Source: CAIYQJ01 sp963717255 (GTDB lineage Bacteria; Chloroflexota; Limnocylindria; Limnocylindrales; CSP1-4). Taken from it: a stretch of 64,000 bases of DNA. This document shows, piece after piece, positions 36,221 through 46,080 of the stretch (its first letter is position 1; each line of letters starts with the position of its first letter). Location: NCBI GenBank assembly GCA_963717255.1, contig CAVQVT010000003.1:186001-250000 (forward strand), in the 5' to 3' direction. A model generated the notes under the pieces. It saw nothing but the letters and a program-made list of their open reading frames with translations. It was not told the DNA's origin and did no database searches. The position numbers and the translations under genes were made by a program.

Positions 36221-36513
36221 CCGTCTCCTCCCCGTCGGTCCGGATGCTCATCCCCCATCCGGTCCGGCCGCTGCGGTGGCTCGACCGCGCTCCGATGTAT
36301 CGACCTATGCGCAGACGTCGATAGGCGCGGACTCGATGCGGGAAGGGTCGTGACAAATGATGTCCGTCCGTAGGGCCGTCCGGCCCGTCCGACGTGCCGT
36401 TTGTCACATCCGCCCGGGCCGGATGTCGTGTCCGCCCGAGCGGTGGCGCGGCGTCCCGGCCCGGACGCACCCCGGGCGGGCGAAGGGCGGGTCGACCGGC
36501 TACGATCGGCCCG
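36221..36513. promoter_or_regulatory. Divergent control region between the hydrogenase operon and tldD
   Basis: The gap of 293 bases holds no gene. A perfect inverted repeat TATCGA-N14-TCGATA (36298-36323) lies about 80 bases upstream of the hydrogenase start, overlapped by CCTAT/ATAGG. Two inverted GTGACAAA half-sites stand 50 bases apart centre to centre (36350-36357 and 36400-36407). Both are good operator candidates for a regulator of hydrogenase expression. Confidence 0.5.
36501..36506 (+). promoter_or_regulatory. Leaderless-type -10 element of tldD
   Basis: TACGAT is followed by CGGCCCG and the ATG at 36514, a 7-base gap with no ribosome site. Confidence 0.5.
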
Positions 36514-37962
36514 ATGCGCGATCTCCTCGAGCGGGCGATCGAGACCGCCCGCGTCCGCGGCGCGGCCTACGCCGACGCCCGCCACGTCCACCGCCGGGAA
36601 GAGGACCTCACCGTCCGCACGGGACGCGTCGAGGCGGCCTCCGCGTCCGAGAGCGAGGGCGTCGGCATCCGGGTGCTCGTGGACGGGGCGTGGGGCTTCG
36701 CGTCGACCTCCTTCCTCGACCCGGCCGAGGTGGACCGGGCGGCCGACCTCGCAGTGCGGATCGCGCGCGCGTCGGCCACCGCGCTCCGGCGGCCCGTCGT
36801 CCTCGACGAGCGCCCGCGGGTCACCGGCCGGTACGCGACGCCGCTGCGCGAGGACCCGTTCGCCGTGCCGATCGAGACGAAGCTGGCGGACCTGCTCGCG
36901 GCCGACGAGGCGATGCGGCGCGTGCGCGGGGTGGCCTTCACCGAGTCGCTCCTCCAGGCGCAGCGGGAGGAGAAGACGTTCCTCTCGAGCGAGGGGACGT
37001 TCACCGAGCAGACGATCACGCACGTCGGTGCGGGGATCGAGGCGAACGCGATCGCGGGCGACGAGCACCAGCGCCGGAGCTACCCGGACGCCGGGGGCGG
37101 CTTCCAGGCCGCGGGCTACGAATGGATCCGCGACCTCGACCTGGTCGGCCATGCCGGGCGGATCGCGGAGGAGTCGGTCGAGCTGCTCTCGGCACCCCAG
37201 CTGCCGGCGGGCCGGCGGACCATCATCCTGGACCCGTCCCAGCTCTACCTCCAGCTCCACGAGAGCTGCGGCCACCCGACCGAGCTGGACCGGGTCTTCG
37301 GGACGGAAGCGAGCTATGCGGGGACGAGCTTCCTCACGCCGGATCTCCTCGAGGGCGGCTTCCGGTACGGGTCGGAGCTCGTCGACATCGTCGCCGACGC
37401 CACCGCGCCGGGCGGCCTCGGCACGTTCGGCTGGGATGACGAGGGCGTGCCGGCGCAGGCGGTCCCGCTCGTGCGCGAGGGGATCTTCGTCGGCTACCTC
37501 TCGTCGCGGGAGACGGCGCCGCGGATCGGGCGGTCGAGCGGCGGTGCGATGCGCGCCGACGGCTGGAACCGCATCCCGCTCATCCGCATGACGAACGTCA
37601 ACCTCCTGCCACGGCCGGGGATGAGCCTCGACGAGATCGTCGCGGACACGGACGACGGCCTCTACCTCGCCTCGAACCGGAGCTGGAGCATCGACGACCG
37701 GCGCCTCAACTTCCAGTTCGCGACCGAGGTCGCGTACGACGTCCGGGGCGGGAAGCTCGGCCGGCTCTACCGGAACGCCACCTACACCGGGATCACGCCG
37801 GAGTTCTGGGGATCGTGCGACGCCGTCGGCGACGCCAGCAGCTGGGTCATGCTCGGGACGCCCAACTGCGGCAAGGGCGAGCCGGGCCAGGCCGGCCACG
37901 TGGGCCACGGCGTGTCGGGTGCGCGGTTCCGCGACGTCCAGGTGGGGGTCGGCAAGTGGTGA
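36514..37962 (+). CDS. tldD: Metalloprotease TldD
   Basis: This 482-residue protein is the catalytic half of the TldD/TldE protease, which trims unfolded or leader peptides (microcin B17 maturation in E. coli). The zinc motif HESCGH (LQLHESCGHPTELDRVFG) is intact, and the family blocks VGIRVLVDGAWGFAS and GEPGQAGHVGHGVSGARFRDV are present. The frame is open upstream, but ATG 36514 gives the normal N-terminus MRDLLERAIETARVRGA. It overlaps tldE by GTGA and heads a long plus-strand operon. Confidence 0.95.
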   Translation: MRDLLERAIETARVRGAAYADARHVHRREEDLTVRTGRVEAASASESEGVGIRVLVDGAWGFASTSFLDPAEVDRAADLAVRIARASATALRRPVVLDERPRVTGRYATPLREDPFAVPIETKLADLLAADEAMRRVRGVAFTESLLQAQREEKTFLSSEGTFTEQTITHVGAGIEANAIAGDEHQRRSYPDAGGGFQAAGYEWIRDLDLVGHAGRIAEESVELLSAPQLPAGRRTIILDPSQLYLQLHESCGHPTELDRVFGTEASYAGTSFLTPDLLEGGFRYGSELVDIVADATAPGGLGTFGWDDEGVPAQAVPLVREGIFVGYLSSRETAPRIGRSSGGAMRADGWNRIPLIRMTNVNLLPRPGMSLDEIVADTDDGLYLASNRSWSIDDRRLNFQFATEVAYDVRGGKLGRLYRNATYTGITPEFWGSCDAVGDASSWVMLGTPNCGKGEPGQAGHVGHGVSGARFRDVQVGVGKW

Positions 37963-39318
37963 GGCCGGCGGCGACCGACGCCCGCGCGCTGCTCGAGATC
38001 GGCGAGCGGCTGCTCGCGTTCGCGGAGGCGGAGGGGGCGACCGGCGCGGAGGTCGTCGCGACCCAGTCGGACACCGCGCTCACGCGGTTCGCGAACTCCG
38101 AGATCCACCAGAACGTCGCCGAGGCGAGCGTCCACGTGAGCCTCCGGTTCGTCCTGGGCGGCCGGCAGGGCGTCGCCTCGTCGGACCGCACGGACGAGGC
38201 CGCGCTCCATCGTCTCGCGACGTCCGCCGCCGCGATCGCACGGGTGTCGGCCGAGCGAGAGGACGGCGTGGCCCTCCCGGATCCGGCGCCGGCCCCCGCG
38301 GTCGGCGGCGCGCTCGCCCTGGCCACGGCCGAGGCGACCCCGGAGCTGCGGGCAGAGGGCGCCCGCGCCGTCATCGCGGCGGCGGACGCCGCGGGGGTCA
38401 CGGCCTACGGATCGTTCAAGACCGAGGTGGAGACCCTGGCCGTCGTGAACTCGCGGGGCGTGCGCGCGGCGGGGTCGCGGTCGGACGCGCACCTGCTGAC
38501 GGTGATGATGGGGCCGGGCGGCGGCACCGGGTACGCGGAGCAGGCGGCGGTGGACGTCGCCGCGATCGACGCGTCCGCCATCGGCCGCGAGGCGGCGGAA
38601 CGGGCGCGGCTCACGCGCGACGCGATCGAGGTCCCGGCGGGCGACTACTCGGTCGTGCTGGAGAGCTACGCCGTCGGCGACATCGCGGACATGCTCGGCT
38701 ATCTCGGGTTCTCCGCGCTGGCCGTGGAGGAGGGCCGGTCGTTCGCGGAGCCCGGCCGGCGGATCGGCTCGGACCTTGTCACGGTCTGGGACGACGGCGC
38801 GGATCCGGCCGGGCTGCCGATGCCGTTCGACTACGAAGGCGTCCCCAAGGAGCGGGTGGTCCTCGTCGACGCGGGGCCTCTGCCGCGACGTCGTGCACGA
38901 CGCGCAGACGGCCGCACGCGCCGGGCGGCGGTCCACGGGCCACGGCCTCCCCGCCCCCAACCCGTGGGGCCCGTTCCCGCTGAACATGTTCATGGCCCCG
39001 GGCACGGCGACACGGGACGAGCTGATCGGGGGGATGGAGCGTGGCCTCGTCGTCACCCGCTTCCACTACACGAACCCGGTCCACCCCAAGCTCGCGATCG
39101 TGACCGGCATGACGCGGGACGGGACGTTCCTCGTCGAAGGCGGCCGGATCGTCGCGCCGGTCCGGAACCTCCGGTACACGCAGAGCTACCTCGAGGCGCT
39201 CGCCGGCGTGGAGGCGGTCTCGGCCGAGCGGCGGCTCGTGAAGGGCATGCTCGGCGGCGCGCTCGTCCCGGCCGTCCGGATCTCCGCGTGGACCTTCACC
39301 GGCACCACGCGCCACTGA
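37959..39318 (+). CDS. tldE: TldE/PmbA family protease partner (one frameshift)
   Basis: The inactive partner of TldD in the heterodimer. It starts at GTG 37959, overlapping the tldD stop. The first frame gives ALLEIGERLLAFAEAEGATG to VPKERVVLVDAG; the second continues LCRDVVHDAQTAARAGRRST and ends with the conserved LVPAVRISAWTFTG. One surplus G in the GGGG run 38873-38876 separates them; with GGG the reading is DAGLCRDVVHDAQTA without a break. The corrected length is 452 residues, normal for the family. TldE lacks the zinc motif, as here. Confidence 0.9.
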
Positions 39319-39331
39319 CCCGGCGCCTGCG

Positions 39332-40015
39332 ATGCCGGTCCCCGCGATCGTCCTGGGCCTCACCCTGGCGTTCGCGCTGGCGCTCCCGCCGAGCGTCATC
39401 CTCACGGAGACGATCCGGCGCGGGGCCCGCGGCGGGTTCTGGCCGGGCGTCGCGGTCCAGTACGGCTCGATCGTCGCCGACTGCATCTACGCGCTCGTGG
39501 GCCTGACGGGCGCGGCCATCCTCGTGACGAACACGGTCGTCCAGGTCGTGGTGGGGACGGTCGGGATCGGGTTCATGGTCTTCCTCGGGCTCACGGGGCT
39601 GCGGACCGCCCTGCGGGCAGACCCGGGGACGACGGCGGCCGACGACCTCCTCCCGGCCGCGCCGGCCGGCAGGCTCGGGGCCGCCCTCGCGGGACGCGGG
39701 CCGTTCCTGGTGGGCCTCGCACTCGGGCTCGCGAACCCCTGGGCGATCGCCTTCTGGCTCGGGATCGGCGGGACCTTCGCTGCGGCCGGCCTCGTGGACG
39801 CGACGGCCGTGGACTACGTCGCGTTCTTCGCCGCGTACGTCCTCGGGCTCTCGATCTACTCGATCAGCATCGCGGCGATCGTCGGGATCGGGCACCGTCA
39901 TCTCGAGCGCCGCTGGCTGCGCATCGCCGAAGGCGCGGCCTCCGCCGCCCTGCTCGTCTTCGCGGCGGTGTTCGCCGTGCGGGTCGCGGACCTCCTGCCG
40001 GGGCTCGTCGGTTGA
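39332..40015 (+). CDS. LysE family amino acid exporter
   Basis: This 227-residue membrane protein has six predicted helices. It matches the LysE/RhtB superfamily by its N-terminus (LGLTLAFALALPPSVILTE), the VQYGSIVADCIYALVGLTG segment and the central GLANPWAIAFWLGIGG motif, where the Asn-Pro pair is conserved. Such carriers export amino acids or similar compounds. It lies 13 bases after tldE in the same operon. The substrate is not known. Confidence 0.88.
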   Translation: MPVPAIVLGLTLAFALALPPSVILTETIRRGARGGFWPGVAVQYGSIVADCIYALVGLTGAAILVTNTVVQVVVGTVGIGFMVFLGLTGLRTALRADPGTTAADDLLPAAPAGRLGAALAGRGPFLVGLALGLANPWAIAFWLGIGGTFAAAGLVDATAVDYVAFFAAYVLGLSIYSISIAAIVGIGHRHLERRWLRIAEGAASAALLVFAAVFAVRVADLLPGLVG

Positions 40016-40086
40016 CGCGCACGGCACCCGACCCCGGCGTCCTGAGGCCGTGATCCCCCCACCCGACGCGAGAACCGGAGGATCCC

Positions 40087-40857
40087 GTGCAGACCAGTCC
40101 GACCCCCGAGGGGCGCCCCGCCTACCCCGACCTCGCCGGTCGGCGCGTCGTCGTCACGGGCGGCGCGAGCGGCATCGGCCAGGCGACCGCAGCCCGCTTC
40201 GTCCTCGAGGGGTCGCGGGTCGTCGTCCTCGACCGCGACGCCGAGCGGCTCGCGGCGGTCGTCGAGGAGGTGCCCGGGCTCGCCGGGACCGTGGCCGTGG
40301 ACGTCTCGAGCTCGGCGGACGTCCGCCGAGCCTTCCAGGAGGTCGACGCGCTCCTCGGCGGGATCGACATCCTCGTCGCGAACGCGGGCGTGAGCTACCG
40401 GACGGCGTTCGTCGACATCACCGACGAGCAGTGGGACGCGGTCGTCGGGACGAACCTCTCGGGGACGTTCTACACGGCTCGCGAGGCCGCGCGCCGGATG
40501 CGCGCCCAGGGGTCGGGCGTGCTCCTCTTCACGGCATCGACGAACGGGCTGTCCGGGCACGAGCTCTACGCCGACTACAACGCCACCAAGGCGGGCGTCC
40601 TTCTCCTCATGCGGACGCTCGCGCTCGAGCTCGCGCCGGCGATCCGCTCCAACGCGGTGAGCCCCGGCTACGTCCTCACGCCGATGCAGCGGCGCGAGTA
40701 CACCGACGAGATGCTCGAGGCTCTGAACGCCGGCATCCCCGCCGGCCGCCACGCGCGGCCCGACGAGGTCGCCGCGCTCTTCGCGTTCCTCGCCTCGGAG
40801 CAGGCCGCGTACCTCACGGGCATCAGCGTCAACATCGACGGCGGCGAGACCGCCTGA
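40087..40857 (+). CDS. Short-chain dehydrogenase/reductase
   Basis: This 256-residue SDR of classical type has the cofactor loop VTGGASGIGQATA, NAG motif LVANAGVSYRTAF, catalytic Ser region TASTNGLSGHE, and YxxxK in YADYNATKAG. The end (LASEQAAYLTGISVNIDGGE) is typical. Asp at the end of strand two (VVVLDRDAE) suggests NAD rather than NADP. GTG 40087 follows CGGAGG. The substrate is unknown. It precedes gcvPA. Confidence 0.92.
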   Translation: MQTSPTPEGRPAYPDLAGRRVVVTGGASGIGQATAARFVLEGSRVVVLDRDAERLAAVVEEVPGLAGTVAVDVSSSADVRRAFQEVDALLGGIDILVANAGVSYRTAFVDITDEQWDAVVGTNLSGTFYTAREAARRMRAQGSGVLLFTASTNGLSGHELYADYNATKAGVLLLMRTLALELAPAIRSNAVSPGYVLTPMQRREYTDEMLEALNAGIPAGRHARPDEVAALFAFLASEQAAYLTGISVNIDGGETA

Positions 40858-40874
40858 GCCTGGAGTCTGACCAC

Positions 40875-42276
40875 ATGGGCGAGCGCGCGACGACGAGTCC
40901 ACCCGTACATCCCCAACGCCGTCCCGGAGGTCCGGGCGGCGATGCTCGAGGTGGTCGGCGCGGCGAGCGTCGAGGAGTTCTACGCGGACGTGCCGGCGTC
41001 GATCAGGCTGGGGCGCCCGCTCGACCTCCCGGCGCCGCTCCGGTCCGAGGCGGAGCTCGTCCGCCACGTCGAGGGCCTCCTCGAGCGCAACCGATCCACC
41101 CGCGAGACCCTGAGCTTCCTCGGGGCCGGCTGCTATCCGCACCATGTCCCCGCGGTGTGCGACGAGATCAACGGCCGCGGCGAGTTCCTCACCGCGTACG
41201 CCGGGGAGCCGTACGAGGACCACGGGCGCTTCCAGGCCCTCTTCGAGTACGAGTCGATGATGGGCGAGCTGCTCGAGATGGACGTGGTGAACGTCCCCGT
41301 CTACGACGGCTTCCAGGCGAACGCGACGGCTCTGCGCATGGGTGGGCGGATCACCGGCCGCTCCCGGGCGCTCGTGCCGGCGACCATCTCCCGTGACAAG
41401 CGCTCGAAGATCGCCGACTACGTCGCCCCCGACCTCCGGGTCGAGGACGTCGCGTTCGACCCGGCGACCGGCCTGCTGGACCTCGCCGACCTGCGTGCTG
41501 CACTCGCCGGCGGCGACGTCGCGGCGGTCCTCGTCGAGAACCCGACCTACCTCGGCGCCGTGGAGACGCAGGGGCCGGAGATCGTCCGGCTCGCGCACGA
41601 CGTCGGTGCCGTCGCCGTCGTCTCCGTGGACCCGTCCACGCTCGGCGTCCTCGCGCCGCCCGCGGCGTGGGGAGCGGACATCGCGTGCGGCGACATCCAG
41701 CCGCTCGGGATGCACCAGCAGTTCGGCGGCGGGCACGCGGGCTTCATCGCGTCGGCAGACGACCCGCGCATCGTCATGGAGTTCCCGTCGCGCCTGTTCG
41801 GCATCGCCCCGACCTCGGTGGAAGGCGAGTACGGCTTCGGGGACGTCGCGTACGAGCGGACCTCCTTCGCCGTCCGCGAGGAGGGGAAGGAATGGGTCGG
41901 CACGGCGGCCGCCCTCTGGGGGATCACCGCCGGCGTCTACCTCGCGCTCATGGGCCCGCAGGGGATGCGGGAGCTCGGCGAGACGATGATGGCCCGCACC
42001 CGGTACGCGATGGGCCGTCTCGCGGCCGTGCCCGGCGTGCGCGTCCCGTTCGCCGACCAGCACCACGTGAAGGAGTTCGTCGTCGACCTGGCGGAGAGCG
42101 GCCGGACGGTGGCCGACGTGTCGGCGGCGCTCGTCGGGCGCGGCATCTTCTTCGGTGCCGACGTGCACCGCGAGCTCCCCGGCCTCGGGGCACCCGCGCT
42201 CGTCTGCGTCACGGAGATCCACACGAAGGCGGACATCGACCGCCTCGCGGTCGAGCTCGAGGAGGTGCTCCGGTGA
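40875..42276 (+). CDS. gcvPA: Glycine dehydrogenase (decarboxylating) subunit 1 (one frameshift near the start)
   Basis: This is the N-terminal half of the split P-protein of the glycine cleavage system. It fits the family from HPYIPNAVPEVRAAMLEVVG through NVPVYDGFQANATALRMGGR to GDIQPLGMHQQFGGGHAGF. The conserved start and the only nearby ATG (40875) are in different frames; deleting one C from 40899-40900 gives MGERATTSHPYIPNAVPEV, as expected. The corrected length is about 466 residues. It overlaps gcvPB by GTGA. gcvT and gcvH are not in the window. Confidence 0.92.
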
Positions 42277-43944
42277 GCGCGACGAGCGATCGCGGAACGG
42301 GCACCGCGGCAGGCAGCGACGCCGGGGGCGCGGGCTCGGCCGGTCCCGGCCTCCCGGTCGGCCCCAAGCCCATGCCCCGCCGGTTCCACCAGGCTCGCTG
42401 GGACGAGCCGGTCATCTTCGAGCTCTCGGTACCGGGTTCGCGGGGTGTCCTGCCGCCCGAGACCGAGCCGGCGATCGCGGATGCGGTCGGCGATCCCGTC
42501 GCGGCGCTTCCGCCCGGGATCCGCCGGGAGACGCCGCCGGCGCTCCCCGAGCTGAGCCAGCTCCACGTCCTCCGCCACTACGACCGGCTGTCGCAGGAGA
42601 ACCTCGGCGTCGACTTCAACATCGACGTCGGCCAGGGCACCTGCACGATGAAGTACTCGCCGAAGGTGAACGACCAGCTCGCGCGGAGCCACCGGCTCGC
42701 CGACCTCCACCCGCTCCAGGACGCCGTCCACCGTCCAGGGGATCCTCGAGATCATGTGGCGCCTCGAGCGGATGCTCGCGGAGATCTCCGGGATGGACCG
42801 CGTCTCGCTCCAGACGGGCGCCGGCTCCGCCGCGATCTGGGCGAACGTCTCGATGATCCGTGCCTACCACGCGTCTCGCGGCGACGCGGTCACACGTGAC
42901 GAGGTCATCACGACGATCTTCAGCCACCCGTCGAACGCGGCGTGCGCGAAGACGGCCGGGTACAGGGTGACCACCCTCTACCCGGACGCCGACGGCTACC
43001 CGGACCTCGACGCCCTGAAGGCATCGGTCTCCGAGCGGACCGCGGCCCTCCTGATCACGAACCCCGAGGACACCGGGATCTTCAACCCGCGGATCGAGGA
43101 GTTCGTCCGGGTCGTCCACCAGGCGGGTGGCCTCGCGTCGTACGACCAGGCGAACGCGAACGGGATCCTCGGGATCACCCGTGCGCGCGAGGCCGGCTTC
43201 GACCTCTGCCACTTCAACCTGCACAAGACGTTCTCGACGCCACACGCGTGCGGCGGGCCGGCGGCCGGGGCGAGCGGCGTCACCGACGCCATCGTGCCGT
43301 TCCTCCCCCGCCCGACCGTGGAGACCGACGGGACGCGCTACTGGCTCGACGACGACCGGCCGGAGTCCATCGGGAAGGTGCGCCCGTGGTACGGGGTCGC
43401 TCCGAACCTGGTCCGGGCGTATGCCTGGATCATGAGCCTCGGCGCCGAGGGCCTCCGTGAGGTCGCCGAGACGGCCGTCCTCAACAACAACTACCTCCTG
43501 GCCGGGTCCTCGAGATCCGCGGCGCCTCGGCGCCGTACGCCCCCGGCAAGCGCCGGATCGAGCAGGTCCGATACAGCTGGGAGGACCTCGCGAGGGACAC
43601 GGGCGTCCACTCCGAGGAGATCGGCTACCGGGCCGCCGACTTCGGGACGCACTACTGGACGAGCCACCATCCGTACGTCGTCCCCGAGCCGATGACCCTC
43701 GAGCCGACCGAGTCGTACTCGCGCGACGACCTCGATGAGTACGCAGCGATCCTCCGGACGATCGTCGAGGAGGCGTACGCCGACCCGGATCGCGTCCACG
43801 GAGCACCGTACGCGAGCACCGTCCACAGGATCGACCACGAGTCGCTGGACGACCCGGAGCGGTGGGCGGTCACGTGGCGGGCCTACCGCCGGAAGTACGG
43901 CGTGGGACCGGCAGGGCCCGGACGCGGGGTCCGCGGCCGAGTGA
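42273..43944 (+). CDS. gcvPB: Glycine dehydrogenase (decarboxylating) subunit 2 (three frameshifts)
   Basis: This subunit carries the PLP lysine, in DLCHFNLHKTFSTPHACGGP. It starts at GTG 42273. Three single-base indels are needed to read it: a surplus C at 42724-42725 (then QDASTVQGILEIMWRLE), a missing C at 43502-43503 (then LLARVLEIRGASAPYAPGK), and a surplus base at 43914-43919, after which it ends GPDAGSAAE at 43944. The corrected protein has about 556 residues, with a Gly/Ala-rich head longer than usual. Without the third correction the frame runs straight into the following kinase gene. Confidence 0.9.
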
Positions 43945-45266
43945 GCCGGAGCGCCGGGCCGCACCGCGCGGAGGACGGCGCCGCGGGCCCCGGCGCCGCG
44001 GGCCCCCCGCGCGCGGGCCCCCCGTCCGCGCGCGTGCCGCGCCTCGGCATCGTCGTGAACCCGATCGCCGGCATCGGCGGCGCCGTGGGTCTCAAGGGGA
44101 GCGACGGCCCCGACACGGTCCGGCGTGCGCTCGAGCTCGGCGCGGTCCCGCACGCGAACGACCGTGCCGCGCTCGCGCTCGCGCGCCTCGTGGCGGCGTG
44201 GCCGCCCGGCCGTGAGCTGCCTCGCGTCCTCGCCGGAGCCGGGTCGATGGGCGAGAGTGCGGCCATCCGCGCCGGGCTCTCGCCGGAGGTCGTGGGGGGA
44301 CGGCCGCGAGGCGTCGACATGGAGTCGACCGCCGACGACGCGACCGCGACGACCGCCGACGACACGCGCGCGGTCGTCGCCGCCATGGCCGCGGCGGGTG
44401 CCGACCTCATCCTCTTCGCGGGCGGCGACGGGACCGCCCGCGACGTCGCGGCGGCACTCGGGACGGTCGGGGGAGCGGCCGCGCGCATCCCCGTCCTCGG
44501 CGTCCCGGCCGGCGTGAAGATCGAGTCCGCGGTCTTCGCGACGAGCCCGGCGACGGCCGGGGACCTCGCCGCGACGTTCCTCGCCTCGACGCCGAAGGGA
44601 CGGCGCGTGGCGGCCCGCGAGGTCGTGGACCTCGACGAGGAGGCGTATCGCCGCGGGGAGATCGCGCCGCGGCTGTACGGGGAGCTGCCGGTCCCCGCCG
44701 ACGACCGCCGCGTCCAGGCGCGCAAGGAGCCGACGCCCGCGAGCGACGCGGCGGCGACCGCCGCGATCGCGGCCGACCTCGCGACCTCGCTCCCGGCCGG
44801 CGTCCCGTGCGTCCTCGGGCCCGGCTCCACGCTTCGCGTCGTCGCGGAACATCTGGGTGTCGGGAAGACGCTCGTCGGCGTGGACGTCGTGCTGCTGGAC
44901 GCGGACCGGCGGACCCGGGTCCTCGTCGCCGACGCACGCGGCGCGCAGCTCGACGACCTCGCCGCGGGCGGTGGGCTGCTGGTCGTCGTCGTGACCCCCA
45001 TCGGAGGACAGGGCTTCCTCTTCGGGCGCGGCAACCAGCAGATCGGGGCGGCCGTCGTCGCCCGCGCGCTGTCGGCGTCCGACCGCGACGGCGTCGTCGT
45101 CGTCGCGACCCCGGCGAAGCTCGCGGCGCTCCGCGGCCGGCCGCTCCTCGTCGACACGGGCGACCCGGCGGTCGACGCGATGTTCCGCGGTCACATCGGC
45201 GTCGTCACCGGCCACCGGGAGCGCACCATGTACCCGGTCAGGCCCGCATGGGAGAGCCTTCGATGA
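43941..45266 (+). CDS. ATP-NAD kinase-like protein (COG3199/AcoX type)
   Basis: This protein of about 441 residues has the NAD-kinase fold: LGIVVNPIAGIGGAVGLKGS near the start, the GGDGT motif in LILFAGGDGTARDVAAAL, and a C-terminal TPIGGQGFLFGRGNQQIG typical of the COG3199 branch. It could phosphorylate NAD or another small molecule. The proposed GTG at 43941 overlaps the corrected gcvPB stop (GAGTGA). The frame as sequenced is continuous with gcvPB, so a real fusion cannot be excluded. It overlaps the next SDR by ATGA. Confidence 0.85.
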   Translation: MSRSAGPHRAEDGAAGPGAAGPPRAGPPSARVPRLGIVVNPIAGIGGAVGLKGSDGPDTVRRALELGAVPHANDRAALALARLVAAWPPGRELPRVLAGAGSMGESAAIRAGLSPEVVGGRPRGVDMESTADDATATTADDTRAVVAAMAAAGADLILFAGGDGTARDVAAALGTVGGAAARIPVLGVPAGVKIESAVFATSPATAGDLAATFLASTPKGRRVAAREVVDLDEEAYRRGEIAPRLYGELPVPADDRRVQARKEPTPASDAAATAAIAADLATSLPAGVPCVLGPGSTLRVVAEHLGVGKTLVGVDVVLLDADRRTRVLVADARGAQLDDLAAGGGLLVVVVTPIGGQGFLFGRGNQQIGAAVVARALSASDRDGVVVVATPAKLAALRGRPLLVDTGDPAVDAMFRGHIGVVTGHRERTMYPVRPAWESLR

Positions 45267-46024
45267 GGACCCTCGAGGGGAAGCGCGCGATCGTCACCGG
45301 CGCGGCGAGCGGCATCGGGCGCGCCACCGCGACGCTCTTCGCCGCAGAGGGCGCCGCGGTCGTGCTCGCGGACATCGACGCGGCCGGCGCCGGGGCCGCG
45401 GCCGCGGCGATCATCGCTTCCGGCGGGCGCGCGGTGGCCGTCGCGTGCGACGTCACCCGGTCGGACGACTGCCTCGCTGCGGTCGACGCCGCGGTCGCCT
45501 CCTTCGGTGGGCTCGACATCGTCTTCAACAACGCGGGGATCATCCGCCGCGCCGACGTCGTGGAGACGACCGAGGAGGAGTGGGACACGGTGATGGCCGT
45601 CAACGTCCGCTCGGTCTTCCTCATGAGCAAGCACGCGATCCCGGTCATGGTCGCGGGCGGCGGCGGCGTCATCGTGAACTCAGGCTCGGGATGGGGCCTC
45701 AAGGGCGGGGACCGGGCGGCGAGCTACTGCGCGTCGAAGGCGGCCGTCATCAACCTCACCCGCGCGATGGCGATCGATCACGGGCCGCAGGGGATCCGCG
45801 CCGTCTGCATCTGTCCCGGGGACACGGACACCGGGATGCTCCGGGACGAGGCGCGGCAGCTCGGGGCCGACGAGCGGGCATTCCTCGCGTCGTCGGCGGC
45901 GCGCCCCCTCGCCCGCCTCGGGACCCCGGAGGAGATCGCGCGCGCGGTCCTCTTCCTCGCCTCCGACGGCGCCGCGTGGGTGACGGGAACGACCCTCGTC
46001 ATCGACGGCGGCGGGCTCGCCTAG
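45263..46024 (+). CDS. Short-chain dehydrogenase/reductase
   Basis: This 253-residue SDR has VTGAASGIGRATATL, FNNAGIIRRADVV, the serine block VNSGSGWGLKGGD, YCASKAAVINLTRA and the end TGTTLVIDGGG. Asp in LADIDAAGA suggests NAD use. It ends the tldD-to-SDR operon and overlaps the kinase gene. Only distantly like the SDR at 40087, so not a recent duplicate. Its substrate is unknown. Confidence 0.92.
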   Translation: MRTLEGKRAIVTGAASGIGRATATLFAAEGAAVVLADIDAAGAGAAAAAIIASGGRAVAVACDVTRSDDCLAAVDAAVASFGGLDIVFNNAGIIRRADVVETTEEEWDTVMAVNVRSVFLMSKHAIPVMVAGGGGVIVNSGSGWGLKGGDRAASYCASKAAVINLTRAMAIDHGPQGIRAVCICPGDTDTGMLRDEARQLGADERAFLASSAARPLARLGTPEEIARAVLFLASDGAAWVTGTTLVIDGGGLA

Positions 46025-46080
46025 GTGCTCGTCCCGGCCGGTCGTCGGCGGGCATCCGCCCGTCTCGCGGCCGGCGCGAT

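Noticed and set aside
40016..40086. Glycine riboswitch before the gcvPA operon segment
   Set aside because: The gap is short and shows none of the conserved aptamer elements; only a ribosome site is visible.
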